Position numbers and translations under genes: made by a program. A DNA stretch of 64,000 nucleotides. It comes from Bacteroidota bacterium (lineage in GTDB: Bacteria > Bacteroidota > Bacteroidia > AKYH767-A > OLB10). Positions 28,823 to 39,391 of the stretch are shown piece by piece (positions within the stretch are counted from its first letter, which is position 1; the number at the start of each line of letters is the position of its first letter). The DNA lies in NCBI GenBank assembly GCA_016722525.1, contig JADKJB010000011.1, positions 62,001 to 126,000 on the forward strand. Reading direction: 5' to 3'. A model generated the notes under the pieces. It had not been told where the DNA came from, did not search any database, and saw nothing but the letters and a program-made list of their open reading frames with translations.

Positions 28823-29292
28823 ATGCCGGTTGAGAATATCGTAAATAATAAAAAAGCCACTTTTGAATATGAAATTGAGTCGAAGTATGAGGCAGGACTT
28901 GTGCTGACCGGTACCGAAATTAAGGCTGTTAGAGAGTCGAAAGCAAACCTGGCAGATGCATATTGCATTTTTATGAATGATGAAATGTGGGTAAAAGGCA
29001 TGCACATTTCTGAATATAAAGAAGGTTCGTACAACAATCACATTACTAAACGCGACAGAAAATTGCTTCTTAACCGAAGTGAACTTAAAAAGCTGCAGGT
29101 AAAATTAAGGAAAAGGGCTATACGATAATTCCAACACGTTTATACCTTTCTGAACGTGGATTTGCAAAGTTGGAAATTGCATTAGCCCGTGGTAAAAAAA
29201 TGTTTGACAAAAGAGAAGATCTAAAAAAGAAAGACGCTGTTTTGGAAATGTCCAGAGTCAAAAAAGATCTCAAAAGCAGGAAATATTCCTAA
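28823..29292 (+). CDS. smpB: SsrA-binding protein SmpB (frameshifted)
   Basis: Partner of tmRNA in ribosome rescue, about 156 residues. Marks: KKATFEYEIESKYEAGLVL, LTGTEIKAVRESKANL and HISEYKEGSYNNH, then the second half LYLSERGFAKLEIALARGKK with the basic tail KKDLKSRKYS. One A is missing near 29113 (TTAAGGAAAAGG should be TTAAAGGAAAAGG), which causes a false stop after RKRAIR; repaired, the joint is KLKEKGYTIIPTRLYLS. SmpB is highly conserved, so loss is doubtful. It follows the Nramp gene after 47 bases. Confidence 0.95.
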
Positions 29293-29304
29293 TAATCAGA
29301 GCCC

Positions 29305-30547
29305 ATCAGAACTGAAAAACACAGCATTGCAATAGTTGGAGCTGGTCCCGCAGGGGCTACAGCTTCAGCATTTCTCTGCAAAGAAAATGTACCACATTTA
29401 ATTATCGATAAAGCAGTTTTCCACGCGATAAAATTTGTGGAGATGCTTTGAGCGGAAAAGTGATGCCCATATTCCGGAAACTTAATCCCCAATTGATCGA
29501 AACAATTACCTGCCGACAAGAAGAATTTTTTAGGTAGTTACGGAATTAAATTTGCTGCTCCCAATGGCAAAAGTATCGATATTCCTTTTAACAAAGACCT
29601 TGGTAGTCTGAAGTTCCCTCCTGGTTTTATATCCAAACGATTTGATTTTGATGATTTCCTGGTGAAGCAAATTGATACAACCATAGCTGATTTCCGGCAA
29701 GGTCATGAATTGCAATCTGTTCAAAAGGAAGGAATTTAATTTCGCTTCAAATTTCTGATGGCAATGAAATATACCTTGTTCAAACTGATTTACTGATTGC
29801 TTCAGAGGGTGAAAGAAGTATAACAGCAAAAACTTTTACCGGTTTCAGCAAAGAACCCGATCATTATTGTGGAGGTATCAGAGCCTATTATAAAGGAGTT
29901 ACCGGAATGCACCCGCAACAGTTTATTGAGCTTCATTTTATTGATGAATTACTGCCCGGGTACTTCTGGATTTTTCCGTTACCCAATGGTGAAGCCAATG
30001 TTGGAGCAGGTATGTTAACTTTCGATAAGCAGTAAAAAGTGAACCTTAAGGAAATGATGTTGAAAGCTATTAAGAGAATAAAACAATCAAAGACCGTTTC
30101 ATAAATGCTGAGCTTGTAGGCAAAATACATGGATGGGGTTTACCTTTGGGTTCTAAAAAACGAAAAATTTCAGGGGATGGATTTATGCTGACAGGTGATG
30201 CTGCCAGTATGATTGATCCTTTTACCGGTGAAGGGATTAGTAACGCGATGTATTGCGGTATGACCGCCGCTCTGGTAGCTGGCGAAGCGCTTAAACAAAA
30301 CAGGTTCGATGCTGATTTTCTACAACAATATGATGAAAAAATTTACAAAAGACTTTGGGATGAACTAAAATTGAGTCATACCATGCAAAAGCTATGTAAA
30401 TTCCCGTGGTTATTCAATTTTGTTATCAATAAAGCTGAAAAAAACAGAACTTTCAGAGAAACAATTTCATGCATGTTTGATGATGTTGATTTAAGAGCCA
30501 AGTTCAAAAAGCCCTCATTTTATTTTAAGTTGCTTTTTAATCATTAA
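29305..30547 (+). CDS. Geranylgeranyl-reductase-family FAD oxidoreductase (start lost, several interruptions)
   Basis: FAD/NAD(P)-dependent oxidoreductase of about 415 residues. The N-terminal Rossmann motif is IAIVGAGPAGATASAFL, then KICGDALSGKVMP, WIFPLPNGEANVGAG and the FAD-ribityl motif GFMLTGDAASMIDPFTGEG. Breaks: one T missing near 29417, one T too many near 29526, one A missing near 29733, a TAA at 30033-30035, one A missing near 30071. The start is unclear: ATC at 29305 is where an ATG would be expected. The family reduces isoprenoid double bonds or oxidises electron carriers; the substrate is unknown. It is the most damaged gene here and could be a true pseudogene. Confidence 0.75.
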
Positions 30548-30901
30548 AGCTAAATAGCTGCTTTGTGTTTGTTTCAATTCTATGCTATATTGCCGGAACT
30601 TTGGTCTGCATCTTAACTGAATCGGCATTTGCCGGCTAAGTGATAATTGTCAGGTTCGTGTAATAAGTATTTTTTGGTGCAACAAAAAGCCGCTTCAAAG
30701 CATTTACATCATGTGTATTAACGGTAGTGGTAGTTAATTGCCGTTTGTGGTGTTTAGTTTGGTAACAGATCCCGATGAATAAAATCAATCGGGATTTGTT
30801 TTTTTGATTGAATGGGTATTTTCATGACCCTAAAAAAGAGGGCTTCGTGAATTGTAGCTCTGGGTTTTACCATTTCAGGGTATCTCTTCCCTGCTCAATG
30901 C
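30548..30901. other. Intergenic region, possible short noncoding transcript
   Basis: 354 bases without a convincing gene. It contains TTTG-N20-TATATTGC at 30562-30593 (weak promoter resemblance), a small CGGCATTTGCCG hairpin at 30622-30633, and a strong terminator at 30764-30806 about 220 bases after the flavoprotein gene. A 150-200-base RNA between the two is possible, but I cannot match it to a known family. Confidence 0.3.
30764..30806 (+). terminator. Rho-independent terminator
   Basis: ATCCCGAT and ATCGGGAT form an 8-bp core stem with a 12-base loop, with extra pairing outside it and a run of T after it. It points along the plus strand. Confidence 0.8.
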
Positions 30902-32836
30902 TTATTTAATTCCGGTGATAAGGAATTCAGTTCTCCTATTTTGAGCTTTACCTTCTTCGGTATCATTTTTGGCAACCGGCTTTTCATCTCCATAACCTTT
31001 AAAAGTTAATCTGCCAGGAGTTATTCCTTTCAGAATGATATAATCGTAAACCGATTTAGCCCGATTTTCAGATAACAATTGATTCTTCTTTTTATCCCCG
31101 GTGCTATCCGTATGGCCACTGACTTCAACGCTCATAGCAGGATTGATTTTCATGAATGCAACAAGTTTATCCAGTTCAGGAAAAGATTCATTTTTTAAAG
31201 TAAATAAATTGGTATCAAAGAATACATTTTTCAATACCACCTTACCTCCTGTTTGTGCCTGACTCAGTTTTACATCCAACACATAGGCATTTTTGAGATC
31301 AGCAGGATTTTTACAGGAGAAATGATCAGAATAAAAAAGATAGCCATTCTTAGAAACATTTAATGAGTAGTCTTTTCCTGCAGTAAGGCATGCTAAAAAT
31401 TCACCAGTTCCTTTTTCAGAGTTGCTGTTCAGAACAACTTTCCCGGTTTCAAGATCAATTATTTCAATGCCTGCATCGAGTGTAAATCCTGAAATTACAT
31501 CTGTAACAACTCCTTTTACATAACTCACCTGTAAAGGTCTTACTTTATCATAAAGTTCAAAACTGTACAAATCCAAACCACCAAAACCACCTTCTCTATC
31601 AGAAGCTATGTAGGCAATGTTACCTTTTGGGCCTACCAGCAAACCTCTTTCATCGCGAAATGTATTGATTGGATATCCCAGGTTTTCCGGTTTTCCCCAA
31701 GTACCATCAGGCAGTCTTCTGGTGACGTAAATGTCGAGATTTCCCATGCCGGAGTGTCCGTCGGAAGAAAAATACAGCGTTTGATTATCGGGATGAATGA
31801 ATACGAATTCCTCTTCATCATTGGTGTTAATGAGATTACTTAACTTCATAGGTTCACTCCATTTACCTTCTTCACTAATTTTAGAAGAGTAAATATCTTG
31901 TTCTCTGATTCCATCCCGGGTAATAAAACCTCGAATAAAGTAAAGTGTGCGACCATCAGAGGCAAATGAAGGTTGAGATTCCCATGCTCCGGTATTTATG
32001 GGATTACCCAAATTGATAGGTTTTGTCCAGCCCTCATTTTTAAGCCTTGAATAATAAATATCACATGAACCTTTTCCATCGGTTCTATCACAAGCAGCAA
32101 AAAATAATATTTTGCCATCCGGCGAAATATTGGGCACTCCTTCATTTCCGGGAGTATTAATTTGCCCTCCCCCACATTCCACTTTTCCCAAAACTATTGC
32201 CATTTTTTTTACTGATATAAAAATCTTCATGAAAACGTTGCGAGCCCTCTGAATCGGGCCGGTTTCGTGTATAAAACATCATTTGATCATCAACAGTTAT
32301 CGTCGGGAAATACTCATCATAAGGACTATTAATATTCTCGCCTAAATTCTGCGGATTAAAAGGAACCGGGTTTTTTAAAGCATTAATTGCAAAATCACAG
32401 GAGAGAATTCTTTTTCTCGCATTTTCTTTAAAGGATTCTTTTGCTCCTTGAAAGGAAAGAAATTTTTCATAGTGCGTTTTTGCGTCCTCATAGCGTCCAA
32501 TGTTTAACTCAATAGTAGCCATGGTGTAATAGTTATTGGAAAAAAATTAGGATTGATCCCAATCGCTATTTTATACTGCTCCACCGCCCCCTCATAATCT
32601 CTCATATCAACAAAAATATTGGCCAGTAAAATATAGGCTTCAATAAAGCGAGGATCCTTGTTTATTGCTTTTTCCAGTTCATTTTTGGCTTTTTCATTCT
32701 GGTAATTATCATAAAACCCTGTTGCTGTTTCATAATTTTTTATTGCACCCTTATTTGTGGATGTATAATTGGGTTGGGCTAAGGCCAAACAGGGAATGAG
32801 CAACCCAAAGACAATAAAGACAATGCAATTTTTCAT
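30902..32836 (-). CDS. PorE-like protein: TPR, PD40 propeller, regulatory domain, OmpA C-terminal domain (two frameshifts)
   Basis: Envelope protein of about 644 residues. After a signal peptide (VFGLLIPCLALAQ) come TPR units (KAINKDPRFIEAYILLANIF), PD40 propeller blades (GNEGVPNISPDGKILFFAA, SSDGHSGMGNLDIYV), a carboxypeptidase-regulatory-like domain (KGVVTDVISGFTLDAG) and an OmpA peptidoglycan-binding domain (VSGHTDSTGDKKKNQLLSEN). This is the domain order of PorE of the type IX secretion system. One A is missing near 32545 and one A is extra near 32160; repaired, it reads as a single frame. Paralogues with this layout exist, so a PorE role is likely but not certain. T9SS cargo genes are in the window. 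Confidence 0.82.
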
Positions 32837-32854
32837 TAGGATGAACAGTTATGG

Positions 32855-33264
32855 AATACCAATTATCTTATGAGTCTGAAGTGATATGCTCCACTTGGGG
32901 TTTAACTTAACATAATCCACAATTAAAGACATTATTTTATCCAGTTTATTATACTCGGGTTGCAGTAACAAGTGGCAATTTTGAGCAGTTAACAATGCAT
33001 GCTGTTCAGCCCAATCAATGTCCGAGGGATGAAAAATAACTACTTTTAATTCATTTCATCAATATTCTTTAACTGGTGCTCGCCAGCTGACCATGATTCT
33101 TTTACATCACACCAAACACAGCCTACATCACAACCGGCCAATCGGATGAAATAAGCAGGTTTTCCTGCATGATGTCCTTCTCCCTGAATAGTATAAAAAG
33201 CCTCCATGACCGGAAGTTGGGTAGCAGATGCAATTCTCAGAGAATTGATTTCAGATGGTAGCAC
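32855..33264 (-). pseudogene. queE: 7-carboxy-7-deazaguanine synthase QueE with internal deletion
   Basis: Radical-SAM enzyme of queuosine/7-deazaguanine synthesis. The N-terminus is complete, with VMEAFYTIQGEGHHAGK, YFIRLAGCDVGCVWCDV (CX3CX2C cluster) and WSAGEHQLKNIDEM. The C-terminal part is also there in another frame: NELKVVIFHPSDIDWAEQ to NPKWSISLQTHKIIGIP, stop at 32855. About 70 middle residues of a normal ~208 (the TGGEPL and HIETSG region) are missing, with the joint near 33046. The deletion is in the genome or the assembly. The outer parts are clearly QueE. Confidence 0.85.
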
Positions 33265-33300
33265 TGATAACTTAAATTAATTAGGATATTTTATTTAGAT

Positions 33301-34181
33301 TCAGAACTGTATTTCTTTTCTGGCAGCGATGAGTGTATTTTGAAGCAGACCAATAATTGTCATTGGACCTACACCACCCGGAACGGGAGTAATATAGCCC
33401 GCTTTGAGAGCTACTTCATCAAATTCCACATCACCTTTTAACTTAAAACCAGAGATGCGGCTACTATCAGCAACCCGGGTAATTCCAACATCTATTACAC
33501 AGCTCCATTTTTAACAAAATCAGCTTTTAAAAAGCCTGGTTTTCCAAGAGCCGCAATTATAATATCAGCTTTTAAACAATGCTCCTTTAGATTAACTGTT
33601 TTGCTATGACAGATGGTCACCGTGCAATTGCCAGGCCATGAATTTCTGGCAAGGAGAATACTCATAGGCATTCCAACAATATTACTACGACCAATAACCA
33701 CACAGTTTTTACCAACAGTATCAATTTTGTAGCGTTCGAAAAGCATAAGAATTCCCTTTGGAGTTGCCGCTATAAAAGCAGGTGAATTCTGCATCATACG
33801 ACCTGAATTGATAGGATTAAATCCATCTACATCTTTAGCAGGTGAAATGGTTTCAGTGACTTTGGAGAAGGAAATATGTGCTGGTAAAGGACTTTGTACA
33901 ATAAGCCCGTCGATGGACGGATCAGCATTAATTTGGCGAATTTTATCCAGCAGTTCCATTTCAGAAACAGAACTATCGAATCTTATCAGAGTTGAATCGA
34001 AACCTATTTCATGACAGGTCTTTACTTTGCTGCCAACATACGTTTCAGAAGCACCATCGCTGCCAACCAAAATAGCCGCCAAATGAGGTGATTTTTTCCC
34101 AGCTAACTTCATTGCAGCCACTTCAGCTGCAATTTCAAGTTTGATGGCAGATGCTGTTGCTTTTCCGTCAATAATCACCAT
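33301..34181 (-). CDS. folD: Methylenetetrahydrofolate dehydrogenase/cyclohydrolase FolD (frameshifted)
   Basis: Bifunctional one-carbon enzyme (NADP dehydrogenase and cyclohydrolase), about 293 residues. Seen: HLAAILVGSDGASETYVGSK with the catalytic Lys, DGLIVQSPLPAHI, KDVDGFNPINSGRM, NCVVIGRSNIVGMPMSILLA and DIIIAALGKPGFLKADFVK. Near 33508 one base is missing (GTGTAATA should be GTGGTAATA); the rest continues VIDVGITRV and ends with TPVPGGVGPMTIIGLLQNT. It lies 12 bases downstream of ffh on the same strand and is part of a long minus-strand cluster. Confidence 0.95.
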
Positions 34182-34193
34182 TGTTTACAGCTA

Positions 34194-35522
34194 TTATTTC
34201 TTGAAAGGCATATTTCGCATCATTTTAGATGCATTTCCACCTGAAAAGGCTTTCATCATTTTACGCATATCTTCAAACTGTTTAACCAGTCGATTTACCT
34301 CTTGAATGGATGTCCCGCTTCCTTCGGCGATTCGCTTTTTTCTATTCCCATTGAGCAAAACAGGATCGGTACGTTCAGCAGGAGTCATTGATTTAATGAT
34401 GGCTTCAATTCCTTTAAAAGAATCATTATCAATATCAAGATCTTTTACTGCTTTACCAACACCAGGAATCATCCCTAATAAATCCTTCACATTTCCCATT
34501 TTTTTGATTTGTTCCAATTGAGAAAGGAAGTCATTGAAATCAAATTTATTTTTAGCAATTTTTTTCTGCAATTCTGCAGCTTGCTTCTCATCAAATTGTT
34601 CTTGTGCTTTTTCTACCAGCGAAACAATATCACCCATTCCAAGAATACGGTCGGCCATCCTTTCCGGATAAAAAATATCGATCGCATCAAGTTTCTCGCC
34701 GGTACCAACAAATTTAATCGGTTTATCAACCACCGATTTAATAGAAAGTGCCGCTCCACCGCGAGTGTCTCCATCAAGTTTCGTGAGTACCACTCCATCA
34801 AAATTAAGCCTGTCGTTGAAAGCTTTTGCGGTATTTACGGCATCTTGCCCGGTCATGGCATCTACTACGAATAAGGTCTCTCCGGGATTAATCGCTTTTT
34901 TGATTTTTTCAATCTCATTCATCATGGCCTCATCAATAGCCAAACGACCGGCGGTATCAATAATAACCACATTATTTCCCTGTCTTTTAGCCAACTCAAT
35001 TGCCTTCTTGGCAATTTCAACAGGATTTTTATTGTCAGGCTCCGAATAAACCTCAACTCCTATTTGCTCACCAAGAACTTTTAATTGATCTATTGCAGCG
35101 GGGCGGTAAATATCACAAGCCACCAACAATGGATTTCTTCCTTTTTTAGTCTTTAGAAAGTTTGCCAATTTCCCAGACAACGTTGTTTTACCGGAACCCT
35201 GTAATCCTGACATCAAAATAATTGCCGGGTTGCCGTTCAGATTCAAATCTGTCATGGTACCGCCCATTAATTCAGTCAGTTCCTGATGAACTATTTTAAC
35301 CATCAACTGGCTGGGAGATACGGCTAAAAGGACATTTTGGCCCAGTGCCTTTTCTTTTACTTTATCGGTAAAAGTTTTGGCTACTTTATAGTTTACATCA
35401 GCTTCTAGAAGTGCTTTGCGCACTTCTTTCATTGTTTCAGCAACGTTGATCTCTGAAATCTTACCCTGACCTTTAAGAACCTTGAATGCCCTGTCTAATT
35501 TATCACTTAAATTCTCAAACAT
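34194..35522 (-). CDS. ffh: Signal recognition particle protein Ffh
   Basis: SRP54 GTPase, 442 residues, that targets nascent membrane proteins with 4.5S RNA. The start MFENLSDKLDRAFKVLKG at 35522 fits the family; the frame is open eight codons further upstream. G-motifs: GLQGSGKTTLSGKLA, DTAGRLAIDEAMM, TKLDGDTRGGAALS and FVGTGEKLDAID. The Met-rich M domain ends VKQFEDMRKMMKAFSGG. The frame is intact. folD follows 12 bases after it. Confidence 0.97.
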   Translation of the reverse strand: MFENLSDKLDRAFKVLKGQGKISEINVAETMKEVRKALLEADVNYKVAKTFTDKVKEKALGQNVLLAVSPSQLMVKIVHQELTELMGGTMTDLNLNGNPAIILMSGLQGSGKTTLSGKLANFLKTKKGRNPLLVACDIYRPAAIDQLKVLGEQIGVEVYSEPDNKNPVEIAKKAIELAKRQGNNVVIIDTAGRLAIDEAMMNEIEKIKKAINPGETLFVVDAMTGQDAVNTAKAFNDRLNFDGVVLTKLDGDTRGGAALSIKSVVDKPIKFVGTGEKLDAIDIFYPERMADRILGMGDIVSLVEKAQEQFDEKQAAELQKKIAKNKFDFNDFLSQLEQIKKMGNVKDLLGMIPGVGKAVKDLDIDNDSFKGIEAIIKSMTPAERTDPVLLNGNRKKRIAEGSGTSIQEVNRLVKQFEDMRKMMKAFSGGNASKMMRNMPFKK

Positions 35523-35543
35523 ATTTTTTCTATTTTCAATGTG

Positions 35544-35551
35544 CAAAAATA
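35544..35551 (-). promoter_or_regulatory. -7 element upstream of ffh
   Basis: CAAAAATA on the plus strand is TATTTTTG on the minus strand, 21 bases upstream of the ffh ATG at 35522. Confidence 0.45.
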
Positions 35552-35595
35552 ATGAAATTAGAGAGGAGTTAACCCTAATTTCTAAGCTGATTTAC

Positions 35596-36075
35596 TTAAT
35601 TAATTGGATCGGAAACGGATGCTGTATCCTGTAACATACTATCTAAAGAATCACTTTCTAACATAAGGCCCTCCTCCTCTTCACCGCCTAAAGGACCATC
35701 TTTTGCGGCTATATCTTCCTTGGTAACATGAGCCAGCCATTTCCCATCCACCTTTTTCAACTTTAGTTCCTCTGTCTCCGTAGCACCCTCCTCCTTGAAA
35801 GTTACATAGGCCACTTCGCCTTCAATACGTTCATCAATTATCTCAATTTTTTTACCCGAAGTACTATCAGAAGTTTGAGACATCTTAGAAAGGTTTTCCA
35901 TTAAATCAACTAACTTATTCGTTTCAATGGTCGCATATTTTCGGGCTTCCGGAAAATTTCGTTGATTAAATGCATTCAGGAATTTTTCAGCTGTTTTTTT
36001 AGGAGAATCCCCGGAACAGGCTGCTATAAATCCAATAAGTGTTAAAATTGTTAAATATTTGAGTACATTTTTCAT
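35596..36075 (-). CDS. DUF4878 lipoprotein
   Basis: Small lipoprotein of 159 residues with signal LIGFIAAC, then a cystatin-like DUF4878 fold (KKTAEKFLNAFNQRNFPEAR, YVTFKEEGATETEELKLKKV, DGKWLAHV) and an acidic Ser/Asp-rich tail. Function unknown; the fold resembles NTF2-like ligand-binding domains. It overlaps the YiiX-like gene by four bases and lies 73 bases upstream of ffh. The frame is intact. Confidence 0.84.
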   Translation of the reverse strand: MKNVLKYLTILTLIGFIAACSGDSPKKTAEKFLNAFNQRNFPEARKYATIETNKLVDLMENLSKMSQTSDSTSGKKIEIIDERIEGEVAYVTFKEEGATETEELKLKKVDGKWLAHVTKEDIAAKDGPLGGEEEEGLMLESDSLDSMLQDTASVSDPIN

Positions 36076-36693
36076 TGGCTGCTGATGTATTTTATTTCAG
36101 TTATTTTAGTAAATCTGGTTTTTAAATACAGGTTATCAATTGCTACATATTTCTGACCTTTAAAAGTGGAAACTTCCAATGAATACCCGTAAACTTCCTG
36201 TAGCATTTTATAAATCATTTCAGAACAATACAGTTGGTGATCCGTTGACAAGTCGAATTCATCATCGAATTGAATGTTTTTTTGTGATAACGACTTAAAA
36301 TACTTCTGCAAGGCACAGGAACTTGTTTCAAAAAAAGGAGTTTGGTAAATCGCAAATGAAGTAACATATTGGCTATTGCAAAATTCAGAAAGAGGTTCTT
36401 TTTTCATCCCGCCTTTGCTGCCATTATTTGTGCCGATACAATGATATACATAGGGCTTTCCGGACTCTAACATAAGGACACCGGCATGAGAATATTTATG
36501 TTCAGTAGTGGAGAATTTTTTAAATATTTCACTAATCCAACCTTTGCCCTGTCTTACAACAATATCACCACTTTTATAAATTGCTTTATCGCCGGGATAG
36601 AGATTAACCATGCGTGGTTTAGAAGTAATTTTTGCAGGCGAATAAATCATTCCTGCACAGCTGAGTAACATCAATATTGAAATTATTTTTCAT
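36072..36693 (-). CDS. YiiX/YebB-like NlpC/P60-type cysteine hydrolase lipoprotein (frameshift in the start)
   Basis: Permuted papain-like amidase of about 206 residues. Catalytic parts: HKYSHAGVLMLESGKP with the His and YCSEMIYKML with the Cys, plus GDIVVRQGKGWISEIF. The ATG at 36691-36693 overlaps the argS stop (TAATG); one A too many, or two missing, in the A-run at 36684-36688 shifts the frame, and repaired it gives MKIISILMLLSCAG, a lipoprotein signal. Substrate (peptidoglycan or lipid-linked amide) is unknown. Confidence 0.8.
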
Positions 36694-38342
36694 TACATCC
36701 TCTCAGGAGATTCAATTCCAAGTAATGTCATTCCTCCTGCTATAACATGCGCACATTCCGCACTAATTTTTAGTCTGAAAAGCGAAGTTTGCACATGATC
36801 TCCATCAACAATGGCATGATCATGATAAAACTGGTTGTAGGTCTTGACGAGCTCATAAATATAATTTGCAATAACAGCAGGTGATAATTTTGCTGCAGCA
36901 TCCTGGATTACTTCAGGAAATCTGATCAGAGTTTTAATCAGGTCTCTTTCTTTAGTTTGAAGCTCAACAATTGTATTCAGATCAAATTTAAGAAAGCCGG
37001 CCATATCCGGTTGTGTGGAAGCTTTTCTCATGACAGAAACTATCCTTGCATGAGTATATTGAATAAATGGACCGGGATTACCATTAAAATCAATTGATTC
37101 ATCCGGATTAAATAACATTGTTTGCTCCGGCTCCACATTTAAGATGAAGTACTTGAAAACACCCATGCCAAGCATTTTGTACAAATTAAGTGCTTCTTCA
37201 GAGTGAAAATCCTCAAGTTTTCCCAGTTCAATAGTAAGTTTACGCGCCTCACTAACCATTTCATCAATCAATTCATCAGCATCAACTACCGTTCCTTCTC
37301 TGGATTTCATTTTGCCGGATGGTAAATCAACCATATTATAGGATAGATGATAAAGATTTTCGGCCCAGGCATAGCCCAACTTCTTTAATACCAGGAATAA
37401 TACTTTGAAATGGTAATCCTGCTCATTACCTACAACAAAAATGAGGCTTTTAAAATTGAACTCTGAGAATCTCATCACTGCTGTTCCTAAATCCTGCGTC
37501 ATATATACTGAGGTCCCATCAGCTCTAAGCAACAGCTTCTCATCCAACCCTTCAGCTTTTAAATCGATCCATACAGAATTATCCGATTTACGAAATAAAA
37601 TTCCTCTATTTAAACCATCTTCAACAATCGATTTTCCGAGCAGGTAAGTTTGTGATTCGTAGTAAATTTTATCAAAGTCGACACCCAGTTTCGTGTAGGT
37701 AATAGCAAATCCGTCATACACCCAAGCATTCATTCTTTCCCAAAGAGCTATGGTATCAGCATCACCAGCCTCCCACTTCTGAAGCATTTGTTGAGCTTCT
37801 TTCATCAAACCGGACTCCTTTTCAGCTTCAGCTTTAGAAAAACCTTGCTTTACTTTGACCACTTTTTGTCCATTTGCCTTAAGAATCTGACTAATAGAGT
37901 AACCTAATAAGTTATTACGGATATGACCTAGATGAAGTGGCTTGTTAGTATTTGGTGATGAATATTCAACTAAGATGGGTTGTTCACTGCTTTTGGGCAA
38001 GGCCCCAATTTTTTCACTAATAGTTCCTAAATCATTTTTAATAACATCATTAAGTCTATTAATTATCAATTCATTATTGATAATTATATTAAGAAAGCCT
38101 TTAACTACATTGTAGCCAACCACCAAATTGGGTTCAGAGAGCAAAGCTTGTCCAATTAAATTACCGGTTTCTTCGGGTGATTTTTTTTGCAGTTTTGGCT
38201 AAGCCAAAAACAACCAGCGTTATGTCCCCTTCAAATTCTTTTCGGGTAGGAAGAAAAGAGAGTTGGTCATCGTTTATAGTTTGCTTAAAACTTGCTCAAA
38301 ATGATATTTTACCCTTTGCTTAATTACTTCTTCAAAAAACAT
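36693..38342 (-). CDS. argS: Arginyl-tRNA synthetase (two frameshifts near N-terminus)
   Basis: Class I synthetase of about 549 residues; charges tRNA-Arg. HIGH-type motif is SSPNTNKPLHLGHIRNNLLG; the KMSKS equivalent is LPSGKMKSREGTVV; the C-terminal anticodon domain contains FIQYTHARIVSVMRKAST. The first 60 codons (from ATG at 38342) are broken by a missing T near 38258 and an extra A in the A8 run near 38181; repaired, they give KQTINDDQLSFLPTRKEFEG and KTAKKSPEETGNLI. An essential gene, so the breaks are probably consensus errors. It follows the arginase-family gene by 16 bases. Confidence 0.95.
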
Positions 38343-38358
38343 TGTATCAATTTATAAT

Positions 38359-39305
38359 TTATGTAGTTAATTGACTTACAACTCTTTGTAAAATTTCAAA
38401 AGTATTTTCAGCCATTAAATTTTCCTTATCCAGAGTAGGATTTACCTCGGCGATTTCAAAACAACAAACCTTTTCATTTTGAATCAAACGTACGCATAAA
38501 CTACCTGCTTCTTTTTCGGTTATTCCATTACGAACTGGGGTTCCTGTACCTTTGGAAATAGATGAATCCATACTATCTACATCGAAGGAAACATAAATTA
38601 GACTGCAATGACTCAGGTGAGCCAGCGCATCTCTTGCTATTTTTTCGACCCCATTTCTCTTTACCTCATTCGTGGTAAACATCTTAACTTTATGTTTTTT
38701 GAGCAAAAACGATTCCTCTGGCTCAACATCACGTAGTGAAATGTAAACCAAATCTTTATAGGTGATTTTTGGTGTCATCCCACCGGTTTTCTTCAACTTA
38801 TTCCACAGTTCAATCGTTTCCTTATCGGGTTTATTGATTTTATTATGAATATTATCTTCACCCAAAACAGCAGCAATCGGCATTCCATGGACGTTCCCGG
38901 TTGGAGTGGTATACGGGGAATGAATGTCAGCATGAGCATCAATCCAAATCACTCCCAGTTTTTGTTTTGGGAAGGCTTGCCTGATTCCTGAAATAGTTCC
39001 ACCTGCAGTGCTATGGTCACCGGCTAGGACTATAGGAAAGGATTTGTTTTTCAATGTATTGGCTACTTCATTTGATAACCGCTCGTAAATGGCAACGATT
39101 CCTTTCAGTCGTTTTGCATACACACTGCCAGGGCTTCCAAACAACATCTGATTTTCTGTTTTTATCTCCACGGTTGGGTGCTTGTAAAACAGATTACTTC
39201 CATAATCCAAGGCAGCAATCTTTATTGCATCAACTCCCAGACTGGCTCCACGGGTTCCGGCACCTATTTCAGACTTGACTTCAATAAACTTTACATTTTT
39301 ATCAT
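38359..39305 (-). CDS. Arginase-family ureohydrolase (frameshifted at start)
   Basis: Mn-dependent ureohydrolase of about 315 residues, arginase or agmatinase. Metal motifs: VLAGDHSTAGGT, WIDAHADIHSPYTTPTGNVH and SFDVDSMDSSISKGTGTP; EVNPTLDKENLMA closes the active site. Restoring one A in the run near 39297 connects ATG 39303-39305 (MIKNVKFIEVKSEIGAGT) to the body. The divergent neighbour is arginine decarboxylase, which makes agmatine, so an agmatinase role is attractive, but the sequence looks nearer to proteins annotated as arginase in Bacteroidota. The downstream gene is argS. Confidence 0.88.
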
Positions 39306-39391
39306 AAAAAAAATTTTTAGTTCTTAATAAATTAATAATCCAACTTACTTACATTCGCACATAATTGACCATCCAGCTAACTTGCATTAAT

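Noticed and set aside
13578..30035. Reassigned stop codons (TAG or TAA read as sense).
   Set aside because: TAG ends dnaA, DedA, trpG/pabA and GNAT genes, and TAA and TGA end many others at the expected family length. Only four in-frame stops exist, in genes that mostly also carry indels.
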